Of a DNA stretch of 64,000 nucleotides, positions 48,493-59,560 are shown piece after piece. The number at the start of each line of letters is the position of its first letter. Position 1 is the first letter of the stretch. The DNA lies in assembly GCA_029531795.1 (NCBI GenBank), contig JAPEIS010000001.1, forward strand, positions 620,001 through 684,000, read 5' to 3'. Under the pieces are notes generated by a model. It had not been told where the DNA came from, did not search any database, and saw only the letters and a list, made by a program, of their open reading frames with translations. Made by a program: the position numbers and the translations under genes. The stretch is from Sclerotinia nivalis (Eukaryota; Ascomycota; Leotiomycetes; Helotiales; Sclerotiniaceae).

Positions 48493-48713
48493 TATAACAA
48501 TAATTTTAATTCAAAACATAATAAAATGAATCAATTAATCTATACTAGAGAATAACAAACTATTATACAAAAGATAATAAAGTTGAGCTTTTTATAATCC
48601 CTTCGAAAAGCACTAAAATCTAAGCGAATACAGGGTGAAATAAATAATCCTTTCGGAAGGAATCAAAGAACAAAATAAAGAATGGCCTAGGGTATTAATA
48701 CAGGATCGTCACA
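48493..48713 (-). repeat. Element D 5' LTR (right)
   Basis: 221 bp, TATAACAATAATT to GATCGTCACA, followed by TAACC. The left end is heavily C-to-T changed against 33036-33256; the right end is less so. Confidence 0.92.
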
Positions 48714-48718
48714 TAACC

Positions 48719-50288
48719 CTTGCAAATAATTTATTATAAAGATTAAAATTTTCCCGAATATTTTTGAATAAATATAGATAACAGTAATACTATATTACAA
48801 AAAGATATATTTGATATACTTTCTAATAATATTAATACTTCTTCTTTAACGAATCTAATAAATATATTAAGATATTATTGTTAATGATTATTATAATTTT
48901 GATAATTATCTTATTGGAAATTTCCATAATTAATTAAATTAAAGAAATAGTATTATTAAACTTGAGATTGTATTTAATATCCTTCTTATTGATAATTACC
49001 TCGATTAATTGAATTGTTTGAATAGTATTATTCATTTTGATATAATTGATGATTACCTTTCAAATAACTATTTCTATAGAAAATACCTTTGTATCCGTTT
49101 GTATTTCTTATAGCATTGATTTGTTTTTTTGTTTCATAATCTACAATTCGATGTCCAGATTGTTTACAAAAATAACATAGATCATGAAAATATTCATACT
49201 TTCTTTGTATTTGTTTTGGAGTTCTAATTATATCGAAATCTATAAAGTCGCCTTGAATATAAAATACTGATAATGCTTATCGTTGAATATAAATTGAATT
49301 AGGTTTCGAAGAGTTTGTATTGTAATATTCGTTATTCTGATAGATTTGATTCTATATTTGGAACTTCTTTCTCTATTCTTCAATATCAATAAGTTTGTAA
49401 AAATTTGAGTTGCTTTTTACTAATGTCTTCAATTCATCGATGACTTTTTGTTTCATTGCAAGGATCATTTTTCGGGGAGTCTTTTTATTAAATACGTTCA
49501 AATATTCCAATTATAAATAAAAAGAAGGAAATAGAGTTTTTTCGTTTATTTTGAGTTTGTCGAATTTAATTATTGTTTTATATTCAGTATTAGTTGAAAT
49601 ATAAAGATCATCGAATTTCTTCAGGAATGTATCTACAGTAGTAAATTCCGATATATTATTTATAATTCCTTCAATATCCTTTCGTCTTTTTTATCGAACT
49701 GTTTCTTTCAAAAGCAAAATTATATATAACAATTTCTTTTGTTTTGTATCGAAAACTATAGGATCGCTTTTTCAATAGATATATAAACCCATTTTTCAAT
49801 CTTCGTATTCGCTTTATCGAATCAAAAGGCTTGTTTTTTTATCTTTGAATAATTCAAGATTCTTTATAATTTGTCGTAATCGATAAATTGATATAGCAAG
49901 ATTTACGTCGATAAATAATTGATCAAGTTATTTCCGAAAAGTAGAGTTCTAAATCATTAATTTCGTATTAGTTGTATTGTTTAATTACAGATCTCCTTAT
50001 AATATATATATTTCTTATCGGTATTACTCTGTTTGAGCTAATATCCGTTCTATGAAACTGAACAAATGTTATATATATACAATAGCTTTAGGATTCTATA
50101 TATTGATAAATATATCGGAAATAGGGATTGGATCTTTAAAATCTCCATCTCTAATATTGAAAAGTTCATATACAAATCATTGATAATTAAAGAAAACAGA
50201 TTTAATATATTTTCGGAGTTCGGGTATTGTCTTTAATCGAATTAAGAGTATCGATAGTTCTGGTGGAGTTGATTAAATGATATCCGAT
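48719..50288 (-). pseudogene. Element A gag segment
   Basis: After D, the minus strand resumes element A gag. The zinc knuckle LCYFCKQSGHRIVDY lies near 49190-49140 (last Cys now Tyr). Upstream are KKTPRKMILAMKQKVIDELK (near 49480-49425) and further AT-rich coding remnants. Interrupted on the right by F at 50289; the very start of gag resumes at 59119. Confidence 0.7.
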
Positions 50289-50421
50289 AGTAAATACGAT
50301 ATAAACGGATATAAAATGATAAATTGAAGTTGCGTATTTTTTATTAAACTAGATTGAATTGGAGTGGTTATATAGACCCTTTTGGAGTCATGTTATCTAC
50401 CTTCTTTTTGGTATAGTATTT
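50289..50421 (-). repeat. Element F 3' LTR (left)
   Basis: 133 bp, AGTAAATACG to ATAGTATTT on the plus strand. Shares a conserved core with the right copy and 63697-63829. Confidence 0.82.
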
Positions 50422-51069
50422 AGACCGGAGCTGAAACAATATACACCTTTGCATATTTCTCTTTTTTAGAGGTTTTCTGAAGTTATATATATATTATCTT
50501 CTTGTTAAATGAATTAGAAACTTTCTTGTGAAATGATATTTCCTTAGCTTCTAGTTTAGTATGCTATTTTTACTTTTCTAACTAATGAAAAAGAAGAAAT
50601 AGATTATATTAAATTAATACCGTTTTCGGCTTATACCATTTTGTTATAAATATGGAAAGATTTTAAAACAATTTAATATTTAAAACCTTTTATGAATTGA
50701 ATTGAAAATAAAGTTTAGATTTGGTTAAAGAAAACGGTCGAAAACCTGAAAGGAAAACTATAAGATTGTTTGCTGAAAGTGGTTTAGTTAGAAATGAGTT
50801 TATTGAGGTTTTTTAGATTCAAAAGAATCGTTGTATTGATAATCCTTTTATTCTTAACCTTTTCGAAATTAATAATGGTATCAATTTTCTTTTAAAACAG
50901 ATTGTTGAGGTTCAAATATGATTTTATCAGTTAATCGATTAGTTTAAGTTCTGATCTTGTGTAGATTCGATCAGATTCTTTCGATTTTGTATATGATTTA
51001 GATCTTGTTGAGATTGAAAGTGTATTTTATATGATCTTTTTATAATATATGCTTTGATTTGAAAATGTT

Positions 51070-52390
51070 TTTGTTGTTATTATAGGTTATTTTCTTTTTC
51101 GGGTTGCTAAAAGCCTTTCTTGTTTTGTAAGATTGAAGGAAGAGTTGTTTTGAAAGTTCTAATTTGTAAATTCTGGTATTTAGGGATGCTTTTTTCGAAT
51201 GAAGTTTGTAAATGATTTGTTCTAGATTTAAAGGGTTTTAGATGATCGATATAAAAGGATCGATGAATAGGTTTACTATTGATTTGTTGTAATTGATAGG
51301 ATTTCTGATGATTTTTTGTAGGATCAATTACTACAAATGGATTACAATAGGTTGAATGAAGTTTCTTTTTAGTAGATGTCTCATTATAGAGTATAATTAT
51401 TTGATCAGGATCGAAAACTATATGATTTCGAATATTTATATTATGTTTTTCTTTGGTTAGTGTTTTTTTCTAATTAGATCGTTGTAAGATTTCCTATTGA
51501 ATTAGTTTTTTGTTGTATATAAAATCGAAGATTTTTGATTGATGGATTTCTTTTAGAAAATCCTTATTGAGGTTTGTGATATTGAATAAGAAGTTTTGGA
51601 TTTCAAGATATTGATTTGAAGAATATTTGATTTCTAGATGTTCTATAAGCTGATATTCAAAAAGAATTTTATAAGAAGAATGTTCTAAATGATCGATCTC
51701 TTATATATTGAATAAATTGATTAAGGTTTGAATTTCTATAAGCCAATTTTCGATTCTTGAATCAATCTTTTTGAGGATTCTTTGAAAAAGATTATTATCT
51801 TTTTCAATCATTTCAGAAGATTTCTTAGCTTCTATAGTTGTAGAGATAAATAGCATTCTGGTTTCTTTAGCAAATTGTTTAATTATTTTATTTTCGAAGT
51901 GAGTATCTGGATTATGAAGTTCTTCGATCGGAATTTCAAAAGTATTGAAAATCCAATTTAAGTATTTTACTATTTTAGCATTTGTTATTCTAATTGTTAA
52001 AAAAGTTCAAATATAATATGAAAAGTAATCGATTATAAAAAGAATATAAGAAAAGTAAATAAAACCTTCTTTATCGAATATATTATCATTGAAATCTATT
52101 GATTGAATAGAAATACCGATTTTGATAAGTTTCTGAACTATCGATCAAATCATTTTAAGGATCTCAGTTTTATTGATTAGAATAGATGGAAAAGATTTTA
52201 TAAAATCGAAATTAATAAAAGTTAAAGGATAATCAATTTTATAAGATTTGAAATAGGATATTCTTTATTGTATATTATACTTAGTATATTTTATATAATT
52301 TTGGATATACTATTTGATATCGGTAATTAGTGTTGGCTATCAGTAATTCTTAAGTTTCTTAGTTGTGAGTTTTACTATATAATGATTTTC
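51070..52390 (-). pseudogene. Element F integrase
   Basis: Minus strand. YPLTFINFDFIKSFPS near 52240-52190 starts the catalytic core (a W-DF type opening). IDYFSYYI near 52035, NPDTHFENKIIKQFAKE near 51920-51870 (the DNGxxF region with changes) and KIDSRIENWLIEIQTLINL near 51770-51715 follow. The C-terminal segment HSTYCNPFVVIDPT, SYQLQQINSKPIHRSFYIDHLKPF lies near 51340-51230. Many stops. No chromodomain was recognised, which separates F from B, D and E. Confidence 0.72.
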
Positions 52391-53359
52391 TAAATCATAA
52401 GCGAAAGCTAGTATTTCTGAAACTTCAGATTTGAGGATGTATTGTTTGTCGATCTTACAAAAGGAAAAATATAGCTCGTCCTCAAGTATATGAAAATTCT
52501 TGATATATTTAAGAAAGGTTGCTTTCTTTAACTTGAAAAGGTCTTCAGGAAAAGTTTGAATTGTTATATAAATATATATAGAAGAATATTATAGATCTTT
52601 ATTATATTTGCTTGTAATTGAACTATATTGAATACTATTGGAGATAATTATAAGATGATTAATAATTATTGATTTTTTCAATGATAATATAGAGAATGTA
52701 TTCTGATCTTTAAGATTTAGTTATTTCTATAGATGTTGAACTTCTTGAAGGCAAAGAAGTTCTTTGTAGCCTTCAATACTATTTTTCCAAATCCACTTAG
52801 AATTATTCATATTATATTATAATTCTTCTAAAGAGTTTAAAAGGTCGTCTGATTTGCAATCAGGATCCGGGAAAATGGTATGAGAAAGAGCATTCGCAAT
52901 TTTATTATGAATTCCCGGGATATGAATAATAGTGATATTGAAAATGGAAAGCTTTATTGTTCAACGAGTATATATATTTCTAGTCTGAGAATTGGGAGAA
53001 AGGAAGTTGGTAAGTGGTAAATGATTAGTAAAGATTATATAATCTTTAGTAGATTTGAAATAGTAATGGTATTTTCTAACGAATTCAATGATAACGAACA
53101 ATTCACGTTTATAGGTATTATAGTTTCTTTATGTTTTGGTTAACAAAAAGGAATTATATAAAACAGGATATTCTATTAGATATTTAGTATTTTATCCTGA
53201 AGGATAGCGTTTCTGAATAATAAAATATCCTAATGCGAAAACGTTTGAATTTGTATATATCTGAATTGGAAGAGTATAATCGATATTATAGAAATCAACT
53301 ATTTCTGAGTATTTCTTTTGTAAAAATTCGAAAGTTAATTGCTTACAAGTTCCCCATTG
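52391..53359 (-). pseudogene. Element F RNase H
   Basis: Continues the reverse-transcriptase frame after GKMEW. IYTNSNVFALGYFIIQKRY near 53260, TYKRELFVIIEFVRKYHYYF near 53120-53060, DYIIFTNHLPLTNF near 53040 and IPGIHNKIANALSHTIFPDP near 52930-52870 are the typical Gypsy RNase H blocks (ExxAL.. and HxPGxxNxxADALSR). Stops interrupt. Confidence 0.75.
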
Positions 53360-54148
53360 CTATTCCATTTTACCTGTAAGACGGGAAAGAGGATGAAAAA
53401 TCTCGGCGAAGTTCTTAATACCTTTACGGATCATTTGTATTGTAGCTAGAAAGCTTCGAATTTTAGTTTGATTAATAGGAACTGGAAAATTCTTGATTTT
53501 GGTTGTTCTAGCAGGTTTGGTAATTATAATATCGTCAGTTTTATGAAGAACTTCTAAAATCTTTATTTGATCGATAAAGATATACAATTTTTTGAAAGAT
53601 AGATGTAGTTGAACGAAATCAAGGCGAGGAAGAATATGATTAGCTAGATTAAAATAAGCTTCTTCTGAAGTTGTAGAATCTGAAAAGATATCGTCAATAT
53701 AGAATTTGATCAATATTAGATTGTTTTTAGTATTAGATTCAAGTATAGAAGAATATTCTTTATTTGTTGAATTATCTTTAAAAGGAGGAATATAATCGAA
53801 AACTGTATAGAGAAGTTCAAATATAGAAAAGCAAGTAGTTTGAGTACCTTGTGGAACTTTGGTAAATTGTATCTGAGCTGAATCTCTTATAGAAAAGGCG
53901 AAATAGTGACGATCTTCTAGATGAAGAAGTATACTCCAATAAGTATATTTCAAATCGAATTGTAGATATACCTTATAATTAAAATGAAAGAGAAACTTGT
54001 GAACATTTTGAGATAAAGTATAATAATTGTTTGGCATCTGTTTTATAACCTTCGAATAATCGAAAACTATATATCTTTCAGGATCAGATTTATAAGAAGG
54101 AAGATTCTTGGGATATTTAATATTTGGTTTATCAATTATTAAAGGCAT
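53360..54148 (-). pseudogene. Element F reverse transcriptase
   Basis: The longest open retroelement frame in the window (262 codons). YKVYLQFDLKYTYWSILLHL, FTKVPQGTQTTCFSIFEL and the active site LIKFYIDDIFSDSTTSEEAYF carry the catalytic Asp pair. LHLSFKKLYIFIDQIKIL and KNFAEIFHPLSRLTGKMEW complete it. The active site (IDDI) and long spacer before it differ from the YLDD chromoviruses here and match a separate fungal Gypsy lineage known to me only in outline. Reading continues upstream with stops to about 54830. Confidence 0.83.
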
Positions 54149-54981
54149 TGTTGATCAATCGGAAAGTTTGCTATTGGTTATTATAGTATATTCATATATA
54201 TAATATTTGTACTCTTTAGATATGATCTTATTAAGCCAAAACATTTGTTGAGGATTGTATCTAGGTCTTTTTTTATTTTTATAAGGAAGAGTATCTGGTT
54301 TGAATCGTATTCGATAAGTATAAAGAGGAGTAGGAGGAATATGAGCTAGTTCTGTAGCATTTAAATTCTTATAGGTATAAAAAAGTTGAATAATTTTTAA
54401 TCGAAATTCATCTGTTGTTAAGGGATCTATATTGATTTTATTTTTCTGAAATTATTCATTTATAATATCTGTTGAGTCTATAGATATTTCTCGAAAAACT
54501 GGTCTTTTATTTGTAGGATATATATATGTTTTTGGAAGGTTCGATTGAAAGATAAAAGTTTGATTGATTGAAATATATTGATCTCTTTCTTGAGAAAATA
54601 GTTTGAGATGTTTGGAATCTATTTTGAAAGAAAAATCGAGTTGATATAGAATTTCGAGTAGTATATATGGATTATCCATTTGAAAGATTGTATTAAGAGT
54701 ATATAATAATTGAGCTTTCGAAAAGGAAGATATAGAATAATAACGATATTTCCGATAATCAAAGTTATAATCTTGGTTTTCGGCAAAAATATCTGAAAAG
54801 GTATTTTTTCCAAGATTATCTAATGATTAAAAGAATATATCCTTTGCTGAATAAGATAATTTAGATTGTATAAATCTTTGAGGAGATCGAATACATAAAA
54901 AGTCTTTATCCTGGATTTCTTTAGATTCTTTAATATTGATTTTCGAAGAGAAAGAAAGTAGTTTTGAATCATACTGAGGAT

Positions 54982-55815
54982 TCAAGAATTTAAAGAGTCT
55001 TGTGAATCGTCCGAATCTGAATAATCACCTTGAGATTCTGAAATAGATTCAGAAAGGGAATTAGATGCTTTTTCGGATATTTCCTCGGAATCTGTTGATT
55101 CGAAAGAGCTCCCTGATGAATCAGATTCTTGTCGATCTTCGAATCGTATTGTTTTTGGAATTGGTTTGACCTTGAATACAAAATTATCAATATTTCTGTT
55201 AGCAATTTCAAAATTCATCGAAATTTCAGTATTTAGAATAGCTATTTGATACTTTGGATCGGTTGGATATAAAATGAATTGATGAAAAAAGGATTATTTG
55301 AGTTTCGAAATCTGAATAAATATTCTTTTTTTGTTTAAATCTTTGTTTCCGATAGAAAAGGTAGAATTAAAGATATCAATATAACCTTTGATTATATAAA
55401 ATTATAGTAAATCTAACAAAAGAATCTTTTGATTCTTATTAGAATTATTTTCCTTATCAGAATAAATAAAAACATAAATAACTCATCGAATCCCTTCAAT
55501 TACAAAATCAATAGTAATATATTCTTTCAGATCTATATCAATTCTATCAGCAACTCTTATAGAGATATTACTATTGGATTGAATTCTATATCGATATAAA
55601 CCTAAATGATTAACGAAAGCAAAAAAGGTAATATTGCCATCAGAACCTTAATCGATTATATAATTGGATTTGCCTATAATAACCTTTATAGAAAGTGATC
55701 CTAACAAAACACATATTCTTTTAATTCGGAAAGAACGATCTTTATCTATAATACAAATAATAATCGGAGTAGCTAGGTAATCTATAGTATTAATCCTATC
55801 TAGATCAATCATTTA
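54982..55815 (-). pseudogene. Element F protease and acidic serine-rich linker
   Basis: Minus strand. SNYIID, a stop, GSDGNITFFAFVNHLGL near 55660-55610 looks like an aspartic-protease DTGAxxN site with a nonsense change. The frame 55218-54982 is a Ser/Asp/Glu-rich linker (QESDSSGSSFESTDSEE) before reverse transcriptase. Confidence 0.6.
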
Positions 55816-56015
55816 TTGATTGTTTTTGAAGAAAGCACTAAAACTTGATAGATTGTATTTGGGATCTTTCTATTTATAAAGGAAATACTATCGAATTTGA
55901 TCAAAAGAAAGATAAATCAGATGATTCTGAATAAATCTATATCGAGTTGGGTATACTAGCTCAAGATTTGAGTTCATAATTGAATTCTGATTTAATTGAT
56001 CAAATTGACCAAATT

Positions 56016-56228
56016 TGTCACGGGGTCCCCGTATATGGTATACGGAGACCGCTCGGGTTCCGACCCATAGGAGTCGGACCTCGGATAAGTGTAGGCTAGC
56101 CCCGGTCGGGGCTAGCGCTACACATAAATGTATTTAAGGAACCGTTCCTTCTATAGAAACGTAGCTCTTCGAGCTACGTCTTATTAATAAAAGTGATTCC
56201 TGTTGTCCTGTCTGTTGCCTCTGTGATA
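56016..56228 (+). repeat. Solo LTR, B-prime subfamily, inverse of 37186-37398
   Basis: 213 bp, TGTCACGGGGTCC to CTCTGTGATA, flanked by AAATT (56011-56015 and 56229-56233), inserted in F gag. Reads the same as the complement of 37186-37398 at every position I compared. GC-rich island without RIP-type change. Confidence 0.95.
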
Positions 56229-56233
56229 AAATT

Positions 56234-58265
56234 GACCATTTTGACCAGGGTTACCCTGATTTTTATTCTGAATTGAAGCTAAAAAAGCTAAAGAAACTTC
56301 TGATTTATGAATAATCGTTAATTTCTTTTTTCTAACTGTATTTTCTCGAATAGTAAGGTATCTAAAATGCTTAACGGTGTTCGAAAAGATCTGGCAAAAA
56401 TCTAAAAAATTAATTCCTTCAGAATCTAATGTGAAATGTTATATAAGTATCTTATAATCTATTAATCTTTATTTTTGTCTACCAATAATATTGAAAAGTA
56501 ATTTAGAATTTTTAGAATATCTCTTACAATTGCTAGCAAAAATTATATGCTTAAAAGAAAGAATAAGTAATCGAATTTTCGACAATGATAGCTTAGTTTG
56601 ATGAACTTCTGGAAAAGGAATAGAAACTTGTAATTGTAAAGATATTATTGATATCTGAAGGGTAATATTTTTGCTTCGACTACAAATATGAAATACAAAA
56701 AGGTTCTTATTCTGTTTACAAATTTCTTTCTATGATTGAAAAAAAGAACAGATATCTTCAGATTCTGATGAAACAGTAGGACAAAATCTCTTTCGTTGCA
56801 AAGCTACTGTATAGAAAATAATCTCGTTCTCAAGATCTTCTCTATCATTGGTATCATCTAAATTAATTTCTTCAACAAAATCTTATTTAGATATTTATAT
56901 GAATTTAATCGAATTATTGAAGGATTCTTGATCTGAATAATCTAAAGAACTATCAAATTCGTTGTCTGGAATAATACTATAAAAGATAGTATCTGAATTA
57001 TAGATACTATTTAACTGAAAGAGAATATCTTTATCGGTTTTAGGCTTTCTATAACAATTGATATAAATTCGATCTGATTTTCTTGAACTAATTGTATTGA
57101 TTTGATTGGTACCAGATTTTTCTGAAAACCAATCCCTTATAACGATATAAGAAAGATTACTGATAATAATACTCTTAGATAAAATTATAATACAGAGAAT
57201 TGTTTGTTACCATATTGATAAAGAATTTTTGGTATATTCAGATTTAAAATATCTATATTCTCTACAATCAAAACAGAAAGGTTTTTTACTTGAATTGTAT
57301 TCTTCTATACCATTCACAATAAGATGTTTTGAAGTTTTTGGATCCAGTAAATTGGCTTGTCGAATTTGATTAAAGATCTGTTGGAAGTTATTGTTCTATT
57401 CTTATCGATTATTATTATTGCGATTATTATTTCCATCTCTATTTTGATTTCGAAAGTTATTGAAATTGTAGTTTCCTTTCGAACTATCCTTTTTGAAATT
57501 GGATTTTGATTTTAATTATTGAAAAAGAACTTCGAGCTTTTATTCTTTAATAAAACCTTTAGATTTGATATTGGATATACTATCTATGAGTTCTTTAACA
57601 ATCTTATCGTTTGTGAATGAATCTTGAAGCTCTATATTTCTTTTAATACTTTGAATTGTATAATAACTTTCGGCAAGAGATCGATAGATAGCATTATTGG
57701 AAATAGAATAATTACAAAAAATTGAATCGATTAACCCTTTGATAAAATTAAAAATTAGCTTTTCTTAAACAATTGCATTAATAATATCAAGGTTTTTCTC
57801 AGAAACAGGAATATCTTTGAATCTCATATCATATTGGATATCCTTTACTCGTGAATAGTATTTCTCAAGGGTTTCGTTCTTGATTTGAGCAAATGAATTT
57901 ATTGAATTCATTACATTCTGAACTATATTTTCGTTATTATAAAAAGAATAACAATTTAAAAAGGCTTTAATAAAAACGAATTCGTTTTTTTGAATAATTG
58001 TTTCAATATCTTCAAAGATAATCTTGAAATCGATATAATTATTAACCCAGATTTGAGTTTTCCTTTTAAATTTTAACTAAACTATAATAAAAAAAACAAA
58101 TAATTTATAAATTGGATCTTTAGTAACTCACTTGACGATAATTTTGATTGTATTTAGCTATACAAAACTTGGTATATTATAATAATCAAATTCAGATACT
58201 GAATCGATATTGATTTTGTTTCAAAGCTCCTCAACTTTAACATCATCGAACATCGACATACTTGT
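56234..58265 (-). pseudogene. Element F gag
   Basis: Start MSMFDDVKVEELWNKI near 58263. Capsid-like stretch MNSINSFAQIKNETLEKYYSRVKDI near 57915-57840 and GLIDSIFCNYSISNNAIYRSLAESY near 57740-57670 follow the LExWxxRFxxL/ GLxxxxRxxVxxxxPxTxxEA pattern of Gypsy Gag. An Asn/Arg-rich basic region (RNQNRDGNNNRNNNR, near 57460-57405) and a half knuckle CFDCREYRYF near 57275 follow. An acidic tail leads to the protease. Interrupted by the solo LTR. Confidence 0.68.
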
Positions 58266-58979
58266 AATTTGAAAATTCGAATTGAAAAAATTAAAAGAAA
58301 AAGATGAAAATATAATAAAAAACGAATTAAATTTTTTCAGATAATTCAATGAAAGATATATTTCGAATCCTAAAAGTCTTATTCATAAAAATTCTGAAGG
58401 ATTGTAAATCGAAAAAAGAAGTTCTTCAATAAAAGGTATATAATATACTCATTCTTGTAAATCAAAATCAGAAAGATATCGATAAAAACGAATAACAATT
58501 TGTTGATATCTGAAATAGATTTCGGAACTGATCTTCAGATTGAATCTTTTACTTCTCGACTATAAAAAATATGAATATTTCGAAGATTTCGAAATTAAAA
58601 GAAAATTCGATATCGAAAGATTAAAAGTTTTGATAAAAAGGCAGCGCTAAACTTATTCCTAAAAATGCGATTACTGTACTAGATTAAGATCTCTAAAAAG
58701 AAACGTTTTGATATAACGAAGGATCGATACTTTAAACAAATCAAAAATCGGAAATTCTATATACAAATTGGTAGTTCCACGGACAGCGAGTTTATACCAC
58801 GATAGCTTTTATTTTGCTTCCTTAAAGTGATCGAATTGTTGAGGCTTATAATACCAATCCACAACCCTAAAAAGAAAATTCAAAAAGATAGTTTTTCGAA
58901 AAGAGAATAAAATATGAGTTTACAAACGAAGAGATACTAACGATATATTAAATATCTATAGATCCCTACATAGATCACT

Positions 58980-59113
58980 AATAAACACAATATAAACAGA
59001 TACAAAATGATAAATTGAAATTACATATTTTTTTATTAAACTAGATTGAGTTGAAATGGTTATATAGACCCTTTTGGAGTCACATTACCTGCCTCCTTTT
59101 TGGTACGGTATCT
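58980..59113 (-). repeat. Element F 5' LTR (right)
   Basis: 134 bp, AATAAACACAA to TACGGTATCT. Followed by CCGAT. The adjoining internal leader (58770-58979) matches 63830-64000 in inverse. Confidence 0.82.
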
Positions 59114-59118
59114 CCGAT

Positions 59119-59414
59119 ATAATAATAGATTATTTAAAACAATCTTAAAAACTGGAATATAATTATAAGGTCTTTGATTTCGAATATATAACGATATAGT
59201 ACTGATTAAATCGAAATCTAGATCTGAATCTAAATCTGAATCTGAATCTAGATCTGGGTTTGAATCTGGATTGGAATCGAATTAAAGTATTATTTATTGT
59301 TTATCGATATATTAATAATCGAAATTTCCGAGTATTTTGTAAAGTTGATTATTTGGCAAAACTAGACTGTCTTTCCCATTCAACAACAAAATCTTTATAA
59401 AGGGTAGAATATAC
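59119..59414 (-). pseudogene. Element A 5' leader and gag start with Asp-Ser repeats
   Basis: Last piece of A next to its 5' LTR. A hexamer-based repeat (GATCTGAATCTA-like units, 59218-59276) encodes alternating Asp/Ser/Leu on the minus strand (NPDLDSDSDLDSDLDF). Probably the N-terminus of A Gag. The rest is AT-rich leader. Confidence 0.55.
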
Positions 59415-59560
59415 TATCACAATAGTAGTAGAGTACTTTAAGATATGATAATATTCTATAAAAAAGAAAGAAAATGCTAGAAAGAGTGTCGACTATATAA
59501 GAGATGGGTGTTTTAGGCAGCTATGCAGACTAACTAGGAACGGATTACGAACCCGTAACA
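59415..59560 (-). repeat. Element A 5' LTR (right)
   Basis: 146 bp, TATCACAATAG to CCCGTAACA, followed by the AATGG duplication and then by LINE copy 2. Confidence 0.92.

Larger units (their letters stand above)
33036..48713 (-). mobile_element. Ty3/Gypsy element D, carrying Fot1, a solo LTR and element E
   Basis: LTRs 33036-33256 and 48493-48713 (221 bp each) with duplication TAACC (33031-33035 and 48714-48718), inserted in A. Minus strand: a G-rich purine tract (GAAAGGGGGG) adjoins the left LTR. The integrase tail and chromodomain-associated tail lie at 33257-34063 and 36235-37185, reverse transcriptase and RNase H at 37399-40089. The part right of E (46993-48492) should be gag but is poorly resolved. 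Own length is about 6.4 kb. Confidence 0.86.
50289..59113 (-). mobile_element. Gypsy-like element F, long, with short atypical LTRs
   Basis: LTR-like repeats 50289-50421 and 58980-59113 (133/134 bp, differing in one T of a homopolymer) with duplication CCGAT (50284-50288 and 59114-59118; boundaries uncertain by 1 bp), inserted in A. The repeats do not end TG..CA even allowing for RIP, and I see no purine tract at the left. Minus order: gag, protease, reverse transcriptase, RNase H, integrase. It carries a solo B-prime LTR. Without it, about 8.6 kb. A second copy starts at 63697. Confidence 0.82.
8557..59560 (-). mobile_element. Ty3/Gypsy element A, outer shell of a 51-kb nest in LINE copy 2
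   Basis: Outer LTRs at 8557-8702 and 59415-59560 (both 146 bp, same orientation), with the 5-bp duplication AATGG at 8552-8556 and 59561-59565. Read on the minus strand, its own segments are 5' leader/gag (59414-59119, 50288-48719), protease (33035-32105), reverse transcriptase/RNase H (18291-16500) and integrase with chromodomain remnant (10699-8703). A purine tract (GAGGAAAGGGG, minus strand) sits next to the left LTR, as expected at the 3' end of a minus-strand element. B1, C, D and F interrupt it. Without the insertions it is about 7 kb. All genes are destroyed by stops. Confidence 0.9.

Noticed and set aside
8557..59560. Centromere core
   Set aside because: An AT-rich nested retroelement block could be centromeric in some fungi, but nothing in the sequence (for example a specific satellite) supports it. 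It needs chromatin data.
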